Assembly (NCBI GenBank): GCA_016709225.1 | Contig: JADJEE010000001.1 | Span: 1,240,001 to 1,304,000, forward strand | Reading direction: 5' to 3' | DNA: 64,000 nucleotides | Source of the DNA: Deltaproteobacteria bacterium | Lineage (GTDB): Bacteria; Myxococcota_A; Polyangia; Nannocystales; Nannocystaceae | Part shown: piece after piece, positions 26,018-35,714 of the stretch | How the letters are laid out: the number at the start of each line of letters is the position of its first letter | How positions within the stretch are numbered: the first letter of the stretch is position 1 | Translations under genes and position numbers: made by a program | The notes under the pieces: generated by a model | What the model was told of the DNA's origin: nothing | Seen by the model: only the letters and a program-made list of their open reading frames with translations | Database searches by the model: none

Positions 26018-27154
26018 TCAGCTGCCGTTCTCGCCGATCCCCCCCGCATGCGCGCCGTCGCCCGGCGTTCCCGCGGGTCCCGCGATGCCCACGCCGGGCC
26101 CGTCGCCCGCGGGCTCGGCGCGTTCCCGCGCCTCGGCGCGGCGGCGAGCATCCCGCTCGTAGGCCACGACGATGGCCTGCACGAGCGGATGCCGCATGAC
26201 GTCCTCGGGCGCGAAGGTCGTGACCGCGATGCCCTCGGTCCCCTGCAGGATCCGCAGCGCGTGGATGAGCCCGCTGCGTTGCCCCCCCGGCAGATCGATC
26301 TGCGATGGATCGCCCGTCACGACCACGCGGGTGTTCGTGCCGATGCGGGTCAAGAACATCTTCATCTGCTCGCGGGTCGTGTTCTGCGCCTCGTCGAGGA
26401 TCACGAACGCGTCGTTCAGGGTGCGCCCGCGCATGTAGGCCAACGGCGCGATCTCGATGGTCTCGCGCTCCATGAGCCGCAGCACCTTCTCGGCCGGGAC
26501 CATGTCGTGCAGCGCGTCGTACAACGGCCGCAGGTAGGGGCTGATCTTCTCCTCGAGGGTGCCGGGCAGGAACCCGAGGTGCTCACCGGCCTCGATCGCG
26601 GGCCGCGAGAGGATGATGCGGCGCACCTGCTTCTCGAGCAGCATCCGCACCGCGACCGCCATCGCGAGGAAGGTCTTGCCGGTGCCGGCCGGGCCGACCC
26701 CGAAGGTCAGCACGTGGCGGCGCATGCACGCGACGTAGCGCTTCTGCGTCAGACTGCGCGGGACGATCGGCTTGCCGTCGCTCTGGCGCTCGAGGATGGT
26801 GTCCTCGAACACCTCGCGCAGCTCGGCGGCGGGGTTTTGCCGCAACACCTCGAGCGCCCGGGGCAGGTCGGCGGGGGCGACCGGCGAGCCATGCTGGGCC
26901 AGCGCGTACAGCTGCCGGAGCAGCCGCTCGACCAGCCCGTCGTCGTCGCCCTCGAGGGTGACCTCGTGGCCGCGCACGTGCAGCGCGACCCCGGTCTCCC
27001 GCTCGAGCACGCCGGCCGTGCCGTCGCGCGCCATCGTCGAAGGGTTGCGTCCGACCGCGTCGAGCATCAGCTGCATCGGCGCCTGGTCTTCGAAGGTGAG
27101 CTTGACGGACTCTGCCAAAGCGATGGGTCGTGGTAAGGGAGATCGAGTCCCCAT
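26018..27154 (-). CDS. phoH: PhoH-family ATPase
   Basis: A 378-residue PhoH/PhoL protein. Order: short N-terminal domain, the KH-like region (VALHVRGHEVTLEGDDD), then the P-loop domain with Walker A GVGPAGTGKTFLA, RIILSRPAIEAGEHLGFLPGTLEEKISPYLRPLYDAL, Walker B AFVILDEAQNTT and VVVTGDPSQIDLP. PhoL proteins act with YbeY in RNA processing, matching the ybeY gene downstream in the operon. The C-terminus carries a Gly/Ala/Pro tail. ATG 27154 shares two bases with the ATG of divergent mazG, so one of the two starts may lie further inside. Confidence 0.92.
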   Translation of the reverse strand: MGTRSPLPRPIALAESVKLTFEDQAPMQLMLDAVGRNPSTMARDGTAGVLERETGVALHVRGHEVTLEGDDDGLVERLLRQLYALAQHGSPVAPADLPRALEVLRQNPAAELREVFEDTILERQSDGKPIVPRSLTQKRYVACMRRHVLTFGVGPAGTGKTFLAMAVAVRMLLEKQVRRIILSRPAIEAGEHLGFLPGTLEEKISPYLRPLYDALHDMVPAEKVLRLMERETIEIAPLAYMRGRTLNDAFVILDEAQNTTREQMKMFLTRIGTNTRVVVTGDPSQIDLPGGQRSGLIHALRILQGTEGIAVTTFAPEDVMRHPLVQAIVVAYERDARRRAEARERAEPAGDGPGVGIAGPAGTPGDGAHAGGIGENGS

Positions 27155-28049
27155 GACCGTAGCACGGCGGCCGACCCAGGAGAACCCATCGCCCGCAGAC
27201 GCGGCCGATGGCGCCACGACGCCCCGGCACCGGGCCCTGGGCCTACGTGATGGCCTCGAGGGCCTGCGCGATCTGATGGCGCGGCTGCTCGCGCCCGATG
27301 GCTGCCCTTGGGATCGCGAGCAGACCCTCGACTCGCTGCGGCCCTACCTGCTCGAGGAGACCCACGAGGTGCTCGAGGCGATGGACACCCCGTCGCGGCA
27401 CCTCGGCGAGCTCGGCGATCTGCTGTTCCAGATCGTGTTCCACGCCGCGCTGCGCGAGCGCGAGGGCGCCTTCGATCTCGACGACGTGGTCGCGGCGATC
27501 CGCGAGAAGATGATCGATCGGCACCCCCACGTGTTCGGGCCTGAGGCCGAGACCCTCACGGCGCAGGAGGTCACGCGTCGGTGGGAGGCGGGCAAGCGTG
27601 CCAAGCCCGAGCGCGATCCGTCGGCGCTCGGGGTCCCGCGCACACTGCCCGCCCTGCACCGGGCGGCCCGCCTGCAGGAGAAGGCCGCCGCGTTGGGCTT
27701 CGACTGGCCCGACGTCCACGGCGCGCTCGCGAAGCTCGACGAAGAGCTGCGCGAGTTCGAGCGCGCCCGCGACGAGGCCGTCGCGGTGCCGTCGCCCACG
27801 ACCCACGCCGCGATCGCCGACGAGCTCGGCGACGTGCTGTTCGTGCTGGTGCGCATCGCTGGCAAGCTGGGGCTCGACGCCGAGTCGGTGCTGGCCGGCG
27901 CCAACGAGAAGTTCGAGCGGCGCTTCGGCCACGTGCTGCGCACGCTCGCCGAGCGCGGCGTCGATCCCCAGAGCGTCGATCTCGCGGCGCTCGATCGACT
28001 GTGGGATGACGCCAAGCGCGCCGAGCGAAGCGCCGCGTCGCGGTCCTAG
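27153..28049 (+). CDS. mazG: Nucleoside triphosphate pyrophosphohydrolase MazG
   Basis: A 298-residue protein with two MazG domains, which hydrolyses NTPs to NMPs and PPi and limits mutagenic nucleotides or ppGpp signalling. First domain: LAPDGCPWDREQTLDSLRPYLLEETHEVLEAMD and LGELGDLLFQIVFHA; second domain: LQEKAAALGFDW, KLDEELREFERA and IADELGDVLFVLVRIAGKLGLD. The EExxE/ExxD metal ligands are in place in both. ATG 27153 gives a 30-residue Pro/Ala lead; AGGGAG lies about 12 bases upstream. The start codon interlocks with that of divergent phoH. Confidence 0.93.
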   Translation: MTVARRPTQENPSPADAADGATTPRHRALGLRDGLEGLRDLMARLLAPDGCPWDREQTLDSLRPYLLEETHEVLEAMDTPSRHLGELGDLLFQIVFHAALREREGAFDLDDVVAAIREKMIDRHPHVFGPEAETLTAQEVTRRWEAGKRAKPERDPSALGVPRTLPALHRAARLQEKAAALGFDWPDVHGALAKLDEELREFERARDEAVAVPSPTTHAAIADELGDVLFVLVRIAGKLGLDAESVLAGANEKFERRFGHVLRTLAERGVDPQSVDLAALDRLWDDAKRAERSAASRS

Positions 28050-28233
28050 CGGCCACGCGCCCGCAACGGCACCGCGGACGCGCGTCGGTCGGGTCGGATG
28101 CCAACCGCGTTGGCGTCGCGGGGACGACCGTCCCAAGTCGCGACGCGCCGCTGGCCGCTGCCGGGTCCGTACACTAGATTGGATCGTGGGGCTCCCTTCC
28201 GAGTTCCGCCCACCGCCCGCCCCTGATCCTGCG

Positions 28234-28851
28234 ATGCGCTTCGCGACCCTGCCCGCCCTCGTCACCGGATACCGCGACGCCGCCATGTCGCCGGCGACCC
28301 GCCAGGAGATCGCCCGTCAGCTCCAGCTCGCGAGCGACGCGCTGACGCTGGCGGTACTCACCCTCGACGGTCGTGGTGGAGACGATCGCGGCGACAAGCT
28401 GCGACGCGGTGAGCAGGCGCGGCAGTTCCTGGTCGAGGCGGTCGGTGCGCTCGGGCGGGCGCGCGTCTACGTGCCCAAGCTCAAGACCTACGACCTGCCC
28501 TACCTGCTGTCGGTCGACCCGCGCCCGGCCATGGAGCTGGCCCGACTGCAGCAGATCGCGACGCGGCTACTCTGGCAGAATCACGCGTACTTGCCCGCGA
28601 GATCGGAAGCACAACCTCTGCTTCCCGAGGAGGAGCGTCAGCTGGCAGTGATGGTCGCGGGGGTGAAGCGCGGCGCGAAGATCGATCGCGCGCTGCGCTA
28701 CCGCTGGTGCGGCGTAGCGCTCGGCGTCGCCGCGATGGGCATGATGTGGGGCCTGCCGTTGCTCGGCGCGCTCGCGGCGACCAGCGGGCTCTCCCTCGCG
28801 GTCTTCCGCCTGTTGCGCGACGAGCCCGAGATGGCCGCCTCGGGCGCGTGA
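28234..28851 (+). CDS. Hypothetical protein with C-terminal membrane hairpin
   Basis: A 205-residue protein of no family I recognise. The first 130 residues are helical and soluble (ATRQEIARQLQLASDALTLAV; FLVEAVGALGRARVYVPKLK), followed by a hairpin of two hydrophobic segments (WCGVALGVAAMGMMWGLPLLGALAATSGLSLAVF). This suggests a cytosolic domain held at the inner membrane. GTG 28186 in frame is an alternative start, but codon composition between 28186 and 28234 is poor and a possible -10 TACACT lies at 28170. Two short palindromes (28100-28114 and 28121-28134) precede the gene. Confidence 0.55.
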   Translation: MRFATLPALVTGYRDAAMSPATRQEIARQLQLASDALTLAVLTLDGRGGDDRGDKLRRGEQARQFLVEAVGALGRARVYVPKLKTYDLPYLLSVDPRPAMELARLQQIATRLLWQNHAYLPARSEAQPLLPEEERQLAVMVAGVKRGAKIDRALRYRWCGVALGVAAMGMMWGLPLLGALAATSGLSLAVFRLLRDEPEMAASGA

Positions 28852-28894
28852 CCCGGGCGGCCGATGCGGGCCTTGGCCGCCGCTCGCGTGCGCG

Positions 28895-29677
28895 TCAGGG
28901 CGCGTCGACCGGCTCGGCCTCGGCCGCCGTGGCCTCGACGAAGTCGAGCACGAGCAATCGATAGCCGGCCTTGCCTGCGACCCACGCGACGGTCGGCTCG
29001 CTGGCCCGCTTGAGGGTGACGGTCGCGACCGCATCCTTGCCGCGACGGCTGACCTTGACGGTGCGCACCGGCGTGCGGAAGTACGTGAGGTCGAGGTAGC
29101 GCGCGTTGTTGCGGACGTTGATGCGGGTGTTGGTCATCCGCAGCGTGAGCACACCGTTCTTGATGTCGAGCTTGGTCGCGACGTCGGCCGACAGCTCGAA
29201 GAACACCCGCGAGTGTCCGCCGGCTTGGCGCTCGAAGCCGGTCCAGGTCAGCGACGCGGGCTTGCTGCCCATCTTTGCGGCCGGGAACGGCGGCACATGG
29301 TTGCCCTCGATCGAGACCCCGGAGTAGTAGCCCTCGGGGTTGGGCGCCGCGCTGACGTCGTCGCGGGTGCGGACGTAGCGGGGGCTCCAGCCGCCCGAGC
29401 GGGAGTACGACCAGGTGTCGCTGAGATCGACCGGCTTGGTGTCGACCGGCTCGGCCTCCGGGGTCTTGCCGCTCGTCTCGGTGCCCGCGACCGGCGGTGC
29501 CGGTGGTGGGGTGCTGGTGGGGCGCGGCGACGCACTCGGGGCCGGCGGCGCCGCGGTGGCGCCGGGCGGTGGACCGCCGTCACTCGCCGGTGGTGGTGGC
29601 GGGGCCGCGGGGCCCATGGCCGCGGCGGCGCCCGAGGTGAGCGCGAGGGCAACGGCGATCGCGGGGCCGGGTCGCAT
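28895..29677 (-). CDS. Secreted Pro-rich protein with AMIN-like beta domain
   Basis: A 260-residue exported protein: signal peptide (1-20, cut near AAA), a Pro/Ala/Ser/Thr linker to about residue 85, then a strand-rich domain (HSRVFFELSADVATKLDIKNGVLTLRMTNTRINVRNNARYLDLTYFRTPVRTVKVSRR, VATVTLKR, YRLLVLDFVE) similar in layout to AMIN domains, which guide periplasmic proteins to septum or pili. The family reading is by pattern only. It lies 53 bases downstream of the sugar-dehydrogenase lipoprotein's end, in the same direction. Confidence 0.55.
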   Translation of the reverse strand: MRPGPAIAVALALTSGAAAAMGPAAPPPPPASDGGPPPGATAAPPAPSASPRPTSTPPPAPPVAGTETSGKTPEAEPVDTKPVDLSDTWSYSRSGGWSPRYVRTRDDVSAAPNPEGYYSGVSIEGNHVPPFPAAKMGSKPASLTWTGFERQAGGHSRVFFELSADVATKLDIKNGVLTLRMTNTRINVRNNARYLDLTYFRTPVRTVKVSRRGKDAVATVTLKRASEPTVAWVAGKAGYRLLVLDFVEATAAEAEPVDAP

Positions 29678-29730
29678 GGACCCGATCCTACGCGGCGGCG
29701 CGCCGTGCTGCCAAGCAAACGGAGCTTTCG

Positions 29731-31851
29731 TCACGGACAGCTGGCGAGACCCTCGATCCACGCGTCGACCAGGGCCGCCGCGTCGGCGTCGACCCGCGCG
29801 GTCGCCAGCGGTGGCATGCGGGCGTCGCCCTGGGCGTGCAGTCGCACCGACAGCACCGAGCGCGCGGGCTCGCCGGGCGCGACGATCTGCGGATCGGTGA
29901 GGCCGACGTCGCCCGCCCGCGGCGCGTTGCACAGCCCGGTGTCCGCCAGCGCGACCTCGCGGCGCAGATCCAAGTCGGCGCGCCCGCCGGTGCCGTCCTC
30001 GCGGTGGCACGGCGAGCAGTTCACCGCCAGGTAGGCGCGCACGCGGGTGTCGAGCGCGACGGCGGCATCGTCGGCGGCGGGCAGCGGCGCGACCTCGGGG
30101 ACGGCGTCGAGCAGACCCTGCGCCACCAGCTGCGCGAGCTGGTCGTTGCCGTCGTCGTCGCGGTGGGCGAGCTGGGCCGCGGTGGTGCCGAGCGGGCCGC
30201 CGGCGGCGTCGGTGTGGCAGGCCCGACAGCCGCGCAGGCCCGGCAGCAGCCACGTGTCGTCGCGCGGCGCGGTGCCCTCGTCGGTGACCAATCGCGCCTC
30301 GCCTCCGTCGGGGTCCCACGCGTAGCCGTAGCCGACCCAGCCGTCGTCGTGGCGGGCGAGCAGGCGCGTCTCGAGCAGCACGCCGCCACGCTCGAACGAT
30401 TTCACCAGCACGGTGCCGGTGGGCCACTGCACCAGCCCGTCGTCGTCGACGCTCGCGACCGTGCCCTCGGGCACCGCGACCGCGCGCAGCTTGTCGGCAC
30501 CGTCGGACCAAAACGGCAGGTTCACCGCGTACGGCACCACGCCCATCGCCGGCTGTGTGGGCGCGTCCATGTCGACGCAGCCGGTCTGCGACAGCAGTCG
30601 CGGGAAGCGCTCGACGCCCGCCGCGTCGTCGGCCCCCGCGACCAGCGCGACGACGCCACCGAAGTAGCTCACGCCCATCAGTGTGCCGTCGCGCGCGAGC
30701 GTCCAGCCGGCGATGCCGCGGGCGCTCGAGCCGATGATCTCGGCCTCACCGCCGGCCGACGGCACCCGCCAGGTGGTGCCGTCGTAGAAATCGCTCCACA
30801 CGAAGCTGCCCTCGAACGCGGGGATCGTGCCACCGCGCAGCACCGCGCCGGCGATGATCGATGCCACGCCGGTGTTGCGGTACTGCGCGACGGGATCGAT
30901 GAACGACGGATCGTCGCAGGCGTCGACGCCGATGCAGTCGGTGCCCTCCTTGACGCCCCAGCCGTAGTTGCCGCCCGCGGTCACGCGATCGACCTCTTCG
31001 TAGCGGTGCTGGCCGACGTCGCCGGCCCACAGCGCACCGCTGGGGCGATCGAAGCTCCACCGCCACGGGTTGCGAAAGCCCAGCGCCCAGATCTCCGGCC
31101 GCGTGCCCTGCTCGTCGACGAAGGGGTTGTCCGGCGGCACCGCGTAGGGCGAGGCCTCGCTGGTGTCGCGCACGTCGATGCGGATCATCTTGCCCAGCAG
31201 CGTGTCGCGGCGCTGACCGTTGCCCTGGGGATCGCCGGCCGAGCCGCCGTCGCCGAGCCCGAGGTAGAGCATGCCGTCGTTGCCGAAGTCGATGTCGCCG
31301 CCGTTGTGGTTCTCGTAGGGCTGATCGATCTCGATCACCGTGAGCAGGCCGTCGGTGGCGAGCGTGCGCCCGTCGTCGTCGCTGGTCGCCACGGCGATGC
31401 GCGAGAGCATCGCCGTGCCGCCTTCGGCGTTGTACGAGAGGAACACGCGGCCGTTGTCGGCGAACGCAGGATCGAAGGCGAGGTCGAGCAAACCGGCCTC
31501 ACCCGCGATGTGCACGCGTGCCGACAGATCGGCGAAGACCGTCGCGGCCGCGTCGCCGCGCCAGGTGTAGACCACGCCCGGCTTGGTCACGAGGTACCAG
31601 CGCGCGTCGTCGCTGGGGTGCTGCACCAGCGCGACCCCGTCCTCGATCGCGATCTGGCCGAAGCGCGGCTCGACCCGCACGCGATCGGCCCCTGGCAGCT
31701 TCGGCAGCGCCACGCAGCGGTTCTCGAACGGCAGCGACTGCCCGTCGTCGTCGCGACAGCCCGCCGCCAGCGTCATCGCCATCACCAGCCACGGCGCGAT
31801 GCGTCGAGCCGAGCGCCGGCGCCCTGCAATCCAAACGTCCATGTCCATCAT
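29731..31851 (-). CDS. Glucose/sorbosone dehydrogenase-like lipoprotein with c-type haem domain
   Basis: A 706-residue lipoprotein (lipobox LAAGC near residue 32). Residues 60-410 form a PQQ-type aldose dehydrogenase beta propeller: GLLDLAFDPAFADNGRVFLSYN, IEIDQPYENHNGGDIDFGNDGMLYLGLGDGGSAGDPQGNGQ, LGKMIRIDV, EIWALGFRNPWRWSFDRPSGALWAGDVGQ. The C-terminal third has two haem motifs, CRACH and CSPCH, in a region like the uncharacterised domain fused to such propellers (ending ARMPPLATARVDADAAALVDAWI). It should oxidise a sugar or other alcohol in the periplasm and pass electrons to its own cytochrome. The first two codons are both ATG; the first is used. Confidence 0.8.
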   Translation of the reverse strand: MMDMDVWIAGRRRSARRIAPWLVMAMTLAAGCRDDDGQSLPFENRCVALPKLPGADRVRVEPRFGQIAIEDGVALVQHPSDDARWYLVTKPGVVYTWRGDAAATVFADLSARVHIAGEAGLLDLAFDPAFADNGRVFLSYNAEGGTAMLSRIAVATSDDDGRTLATDGLLTVIEIDQPYENHNGGDIDFGNDGMLYLGLGDGGSAGDPQGNGQRRDTLLGKMIRIDVRDTSEASPYAVPPDNPFVDEQGTRPEIWALGFRNPWRWSFDRPSGALWAGDVGQHRYEEVDRVTAGGNYGWGVKEGTDCIGVDACDDPSFIDPVAQYRNTGVASIIAGAVLRGGTIPAFEGSFVWSDFYDGTTWRVPSAGGEAEIIGSSARGIAGWTLARDGTLMGVSYFGGVVALVAGADDAAGVERFPRLLSQTGCVDMDAPTQPAMGVVPYAVNLPFWSDGADKLRAVAVPEGTVASVDDDGLVQWPTGTVLVKSFERGGVLLETRLLARHDDGWVGYGYAWDPDGGEARLVTDEGTAPRDDTWLLPGLRGCRACHTDAAGGPLGTTAAQLAHRDDDGNDQLAQLVAQGLLDAVPEVAPLPAADDAAVALDTRVRAYLAVNCSPCHREDGTGGRADLDLRREVALADTGLCNAPRAGDVGLTDPQIVAPGEPARSVLSVRLHAQGDARMPPLATARVDADAAALVDAWIEGLASCP

Positions 31852-31890
31852 ACCAGCGACGCGAGAATAGCACGGCTGGCGCGCGCCGCT

Positions 31891-32802
31891 TCAGGCCCGC
31901 AGCGCCGCGACCATCGCCGGCGCCAGCCAGGCCGCGAGCATGTCGATGCGCTTGCTTCCGCGACGCCCGGCAGCGTAGCCCAGCCGCACGTCGAAGCCCG
32001 GCGCCGACCAGCCCGGCAGCACCCGTGCGAGCCCGTGACGGGCGACGTCGGCGGCGGTCGCCAGGCCAACCCCGAGGCCGTCGGTCAGCGCGCGAAAGAG
32101 CATGCGCGAGTCGGTGCTCGCCAGCTTCGCGCGCACCGGCACCACCTGCTCGCGGCCCTTGCCGTCGCGCAGCGTCCAGTGGGTCTGCAGCTGCGCGCCG
32201 ACGTAACACAGGCACGCATGGGCGGCGAGCTCGCTCGGGCGTCGCGGACGTCCGTGATGCTCGACGTAGGCGGGCGCCGCCGCGAGCACGGTGTCGATGC
32301 GGCACAGCTTGCGGGTCACGATCGAGGTCGAGGGCAGCTCGCCGATCAGCACCGCCGCGTCGAGGCCATGGGCCACGAGGTCGCCGAGGATCGCCGCAGC
32401 GGGACGATCGCTGACGAAGCACCGCAGCTCGAGCGCCGCGTGTTCGTGCAGCAGCTGCGCCAGCGCGTCGCCCAGCAGGTCGGCCACGCGGGACGGCAGC
32501 GCCAGCCGCAGCTCGCCCGCCAGCGCGGTGTCGCCGTGGGCGAGCTCGGCCTCGGCCGCGGTGAGCTCGGCGACGATGCGCCCGGCTCGCTCGTAGAGTC
32601 GGTGCCCCTCGAGCGTCGGCCGCAGCACCCGCGTGGTCCGCTGCGCCAACAGGACCCCCGCACGCTGCTCGAGCCGCGCGAGCCGACGGCTCACGACGTT
32701 GGTCGGGACCCCGAGCACGCGACCGGCCGCGGTCATGCTGCCGGAGTCGACGATCTGCACGAAGGTCCGTAGCTCCTCGAGGTCACGCAGGCTGGGCGTC
32801 AT
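31891..32802 (-). CDS. LysR-family transcriptional regulator
   Basis: A 303-residue LysR-type regulator: winged helix at residues 8-65 (LRTFVQIVDSGSMTAAGRVLGVPTNVVSRRLARLEQRAGVLLAQRTTRVLRPT) and an effector-binding domain after residue 90 (ELRLALPSRVADLLGDALAQLL ... DGLGVGLATAADVARHGLARVLPGW). It is transcribed away from an SRPBCC-domain gene, the classical arrangement for control of the neighbour. A 23-bp dyad lies 25 bases upstream of its start. The inducer cannot be told. Confidence 0.9.
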   Translation of the reverse strand: MTPSLRDLEELRTFVQIVDSGSMTAAGRVLGVPTNVVSRRLARLEQRAGVLLAQRTTRVLRPTLEGHRLYERAGRIVAELTAAEAELAHGDTALAGELRLALPSRVADLLGDALAQLLHEHAALELRCFVSDRPAAAILGDLVAHGLDAAVLIGELPSTSIVTRKLCRIDTVLAAAPAYVEHHGRPRRPSELAAHACLCYVGAQLQTHWTLRDGKGREQVVPVRAKLASTDSRMLFRALTDGLGVGLATAADVARHGLARVLPGWSAPGFDVRLGYAAGRRGSKRIDMLAAWLAPAMVAALRA

Positions 32803-32826
32803 GTCGATTCTCCTGCACCATGCGAA

Positions 32827-32849
32827 AGTGTATCCGACGATCATCCACT
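32827..32849. promoter_or_regulatory. Candidate LysR operator dyad
   Basis: AGTGTAT and ATCCACT form an imperfect inverted repeat (AGTGnAT - 9 bases - ATnCACT) in the 111-bp space between divergent lysR and SRPBCC genes. Interrupted dyads of this size are typical LysR-type binding sites, although the classical T-N11-A spacing is not exact. Confidence 0.4.
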
Positions 32850-32913
32850 GGTGAGCGACAACGGTGGCGCCCATGCTGGCCCCCTGAAGCTCCGACGACG
32901 GAGCGCCACACCG

Positions 32914-33483
32914 ATGAACGCCAGCATCACCCCCCCCTCCACCTCGACCGCCAACCCCAGCCGCTGGGATCTCGACCGCCTCGTCGCCGAGATCGTCCGA
33001 CGCCACACCGAGGCGCCGCTGCGCATGACCGGCAGCTTCGTCTTCGACGCCGACACTGCCACCGTGTTCGAGCAGGTCACCGACCCGGCCCGCATCGCCG
33101 AGTGGTTCGGCCTCGTGAAGGGCGGCAGCTTCGACCACGCGGGCTCGTGCAACCCCGGCACGCTCGGCGCAGGCACCCGCCGCGTGTGCCACACCCGCGG
33201 CATGGGTGATCTCGACGAGACGTTCTTCTACTACGACGCGCCCTACGCCTGCGTCTACCGCGTGAAGAACGCCATGATGCCGGTCGTGGACCACGCCGCG
33301 GTGATGGTGCTCGAGCCGCTCGGCCCCTCGCGCACGCGCTTCACCTGGCAGCAGTACTACAACCTGAAGGGCGTGATGATGCGCTTCGTGTTCCCCTCGA
33401 TGCTGCGATCGATGATGAACCGCGGCCTCGCCACGCTCACCCGGCAGCTCGGCGGCGAGCCCAGCGAGATGGTCGCGGTGTGA
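32914..33483 (+). CDS. SRPBCC-family protein (polyketide cyclase/START-like fold)
   Basis: About 189 residues from ATG 32914, with a GACGGAG stretch upstream; GTG 32851 is in frame but would start at the operator dyad. The protein has the SRPBCC order: TGSFVFDADTATVFEQVTDPARIAEWF, then a strand run (GAGTRRVCHTRGMGDLDETFFYYDAPYACVYRV), SRTRFTWQQYYN and the long C-terminal helix FVFPSMLRSMMNRGLATLTRQL. Members bind hydrophobic ligands or act as cyclases or ATPase activators. Divergence from lysR suggests LysR control. Specific ligand unknown. Confidence 0.8.
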   Translation: MNASITPPSTSTANPSRWDLDRLVAEIVRRHTEAPLRMTGSFVFDADTATVFEQVTDPARIAEWFGLVKGGSFDHAGSCNPGTLGAGTRRVCHTRGMGDLDETFFYYDAPYACVYRVKNAMMPVVDHAAVMVLEPLGPSRTRFTWQQYYNLKGVMMRFVFPSMLRSMMNRGLATLTRQLGGEPSEMVAV

Positions 33484-33505
33484 CGAGCCGATGGGGCCGG
33501 CCGCT

Positions 33506-34704
33506 TCAGCGCTCGCCGGGCTCGGCGGCGTCGAGGCCGAGCGCGCGGGCCCGCACGGCGGCGACCAGCACGTGGGAGCCGCACACGCAGACCTGCTCGC
33601 CGGCCGCGAGCGCTGCATCGGTCGCGGCGAACACTGCGGCGGCGTCGTGCAGCACCGGCACGGCAGCGCCGGGCGCGGTCACGCCGACGCTGCCGAACGC
33701 TGCGAGATCGATCCACGCCAGCGGCCGTGCCAGCTGGCGCAGCGCGGCCAGCATCGCAGCGTGGTCCTTGTCGGCGACAGCGCCGACGAGGATGCGTGTG
33801 CGCGGCAGCGCGGGATCGGCCCGCAGCGCCTCGCACAGCGCTGCGATGCCGGCGGGGTTGTGGGCCACGTCGAGCAGCAGCGTGCCCGCGCCGACCTCGA
33901 TGCGCTCGAGCCGACCCGGCCACGACACGCCGTCGAGATCGGCGGCGGTGCAGCCCGGCGCCACCACGCTCGCCGCCGCCAGGGCCAGCGCGGCGTTGTG
34001 GCGCTGGTGCCCGCCGTGCAGCCCCATGGGTGGTCGCGAGAGCGGCGCGACCACCCGCAGCGGCGCTGCGATCGCGGCGCAGTGGGCCTCGATCACCGCG
34101 AACGCCTCGGGCACCTGCGCGACGGTGACGACCGGCACGCCGGTGCGCGCGACCGCGATCTTCTCGGCCGCGATCGCAGCCACGGTGTCGCCCAGGAACT
34201 GCCGGTGATCGAGATCGATCGACGCGACCGCGACCACCGCCGCGTCGCAGATGCGGGTCGCGTCGAGTCGCCCGCCCATGCCGGCCTCGGCGACGATGGT
34301 GTCGACGCCCGCCTCCGCGAAGCGGACCCACGCCGCCAACGTCAGCAGCTCGAAGAACGACAGCGGTCGCGGCAGCACGGTGGTGCGCTCGATCGCCTGC
34401 ACCTGCGCGAGTGCGGCCGCCAGCGCGTCGTCGCGATCGGCGACACCACCCACGCGCACGCGCTCGCCCACGCGGTGCAGGTGCGGGCTGGTGAACAGGC
34501 CCACGCGGCGACCGTGGCGACGCAGCGCGTGGTCGACCATCGCCGCGGTCGAGCCCTTGCCGTTGGTGCCGACGATGTGCACCGCCGGCACGCCGGCCGC
34601 GGGCGCGCCCAGGGCTCGCCAGGCCCCGCGCAGGGTCTCGAGCTCGAGACGGATGCCCAGGGCGCGGCGGTCGAACAGCTCGGCGAACGCGGCCGAGGCC
34701 GCGC

Positions 34705-34708
<4 letters not shown>
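33506..34708 (-). CDS. folC: Folylpolyglutamate synthase / dihydrofolate synthase
   Basis: A 400-residue Mur-ligase-type enzyme that adds glutamate to folates. Landmarks: HIVGTNGKGSTAAMVDHALR (P-loop, about residues 43-62), VGLFTSPHLHRVGERVRV, VAEAGMGGRLDATRI, SIDLDHRQFLGDTVAAIAAEKI and the C-terminal DVAHNPAGIAALCEAL. GTG 34708 overlaps the accD stop by GTGA, giving the accD-folC order found in many proteobacteria. Length is slightly below the usual 420-430 but complete. Confidence 0.93.
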
Positions 34709-35598
<890 letters not shown>

Positions 35599-35714
35599 GG
35601 GCAAACGGGCCCACCTTCTACCGCACAACGCGGCGGTTTTCACCCGCGCGCGCCGCCTGCGGCGCGGCGATTGCCCGCTTGCCCTGCGAACGCCGCCTTG
35701 CTACGGGAATCGCC

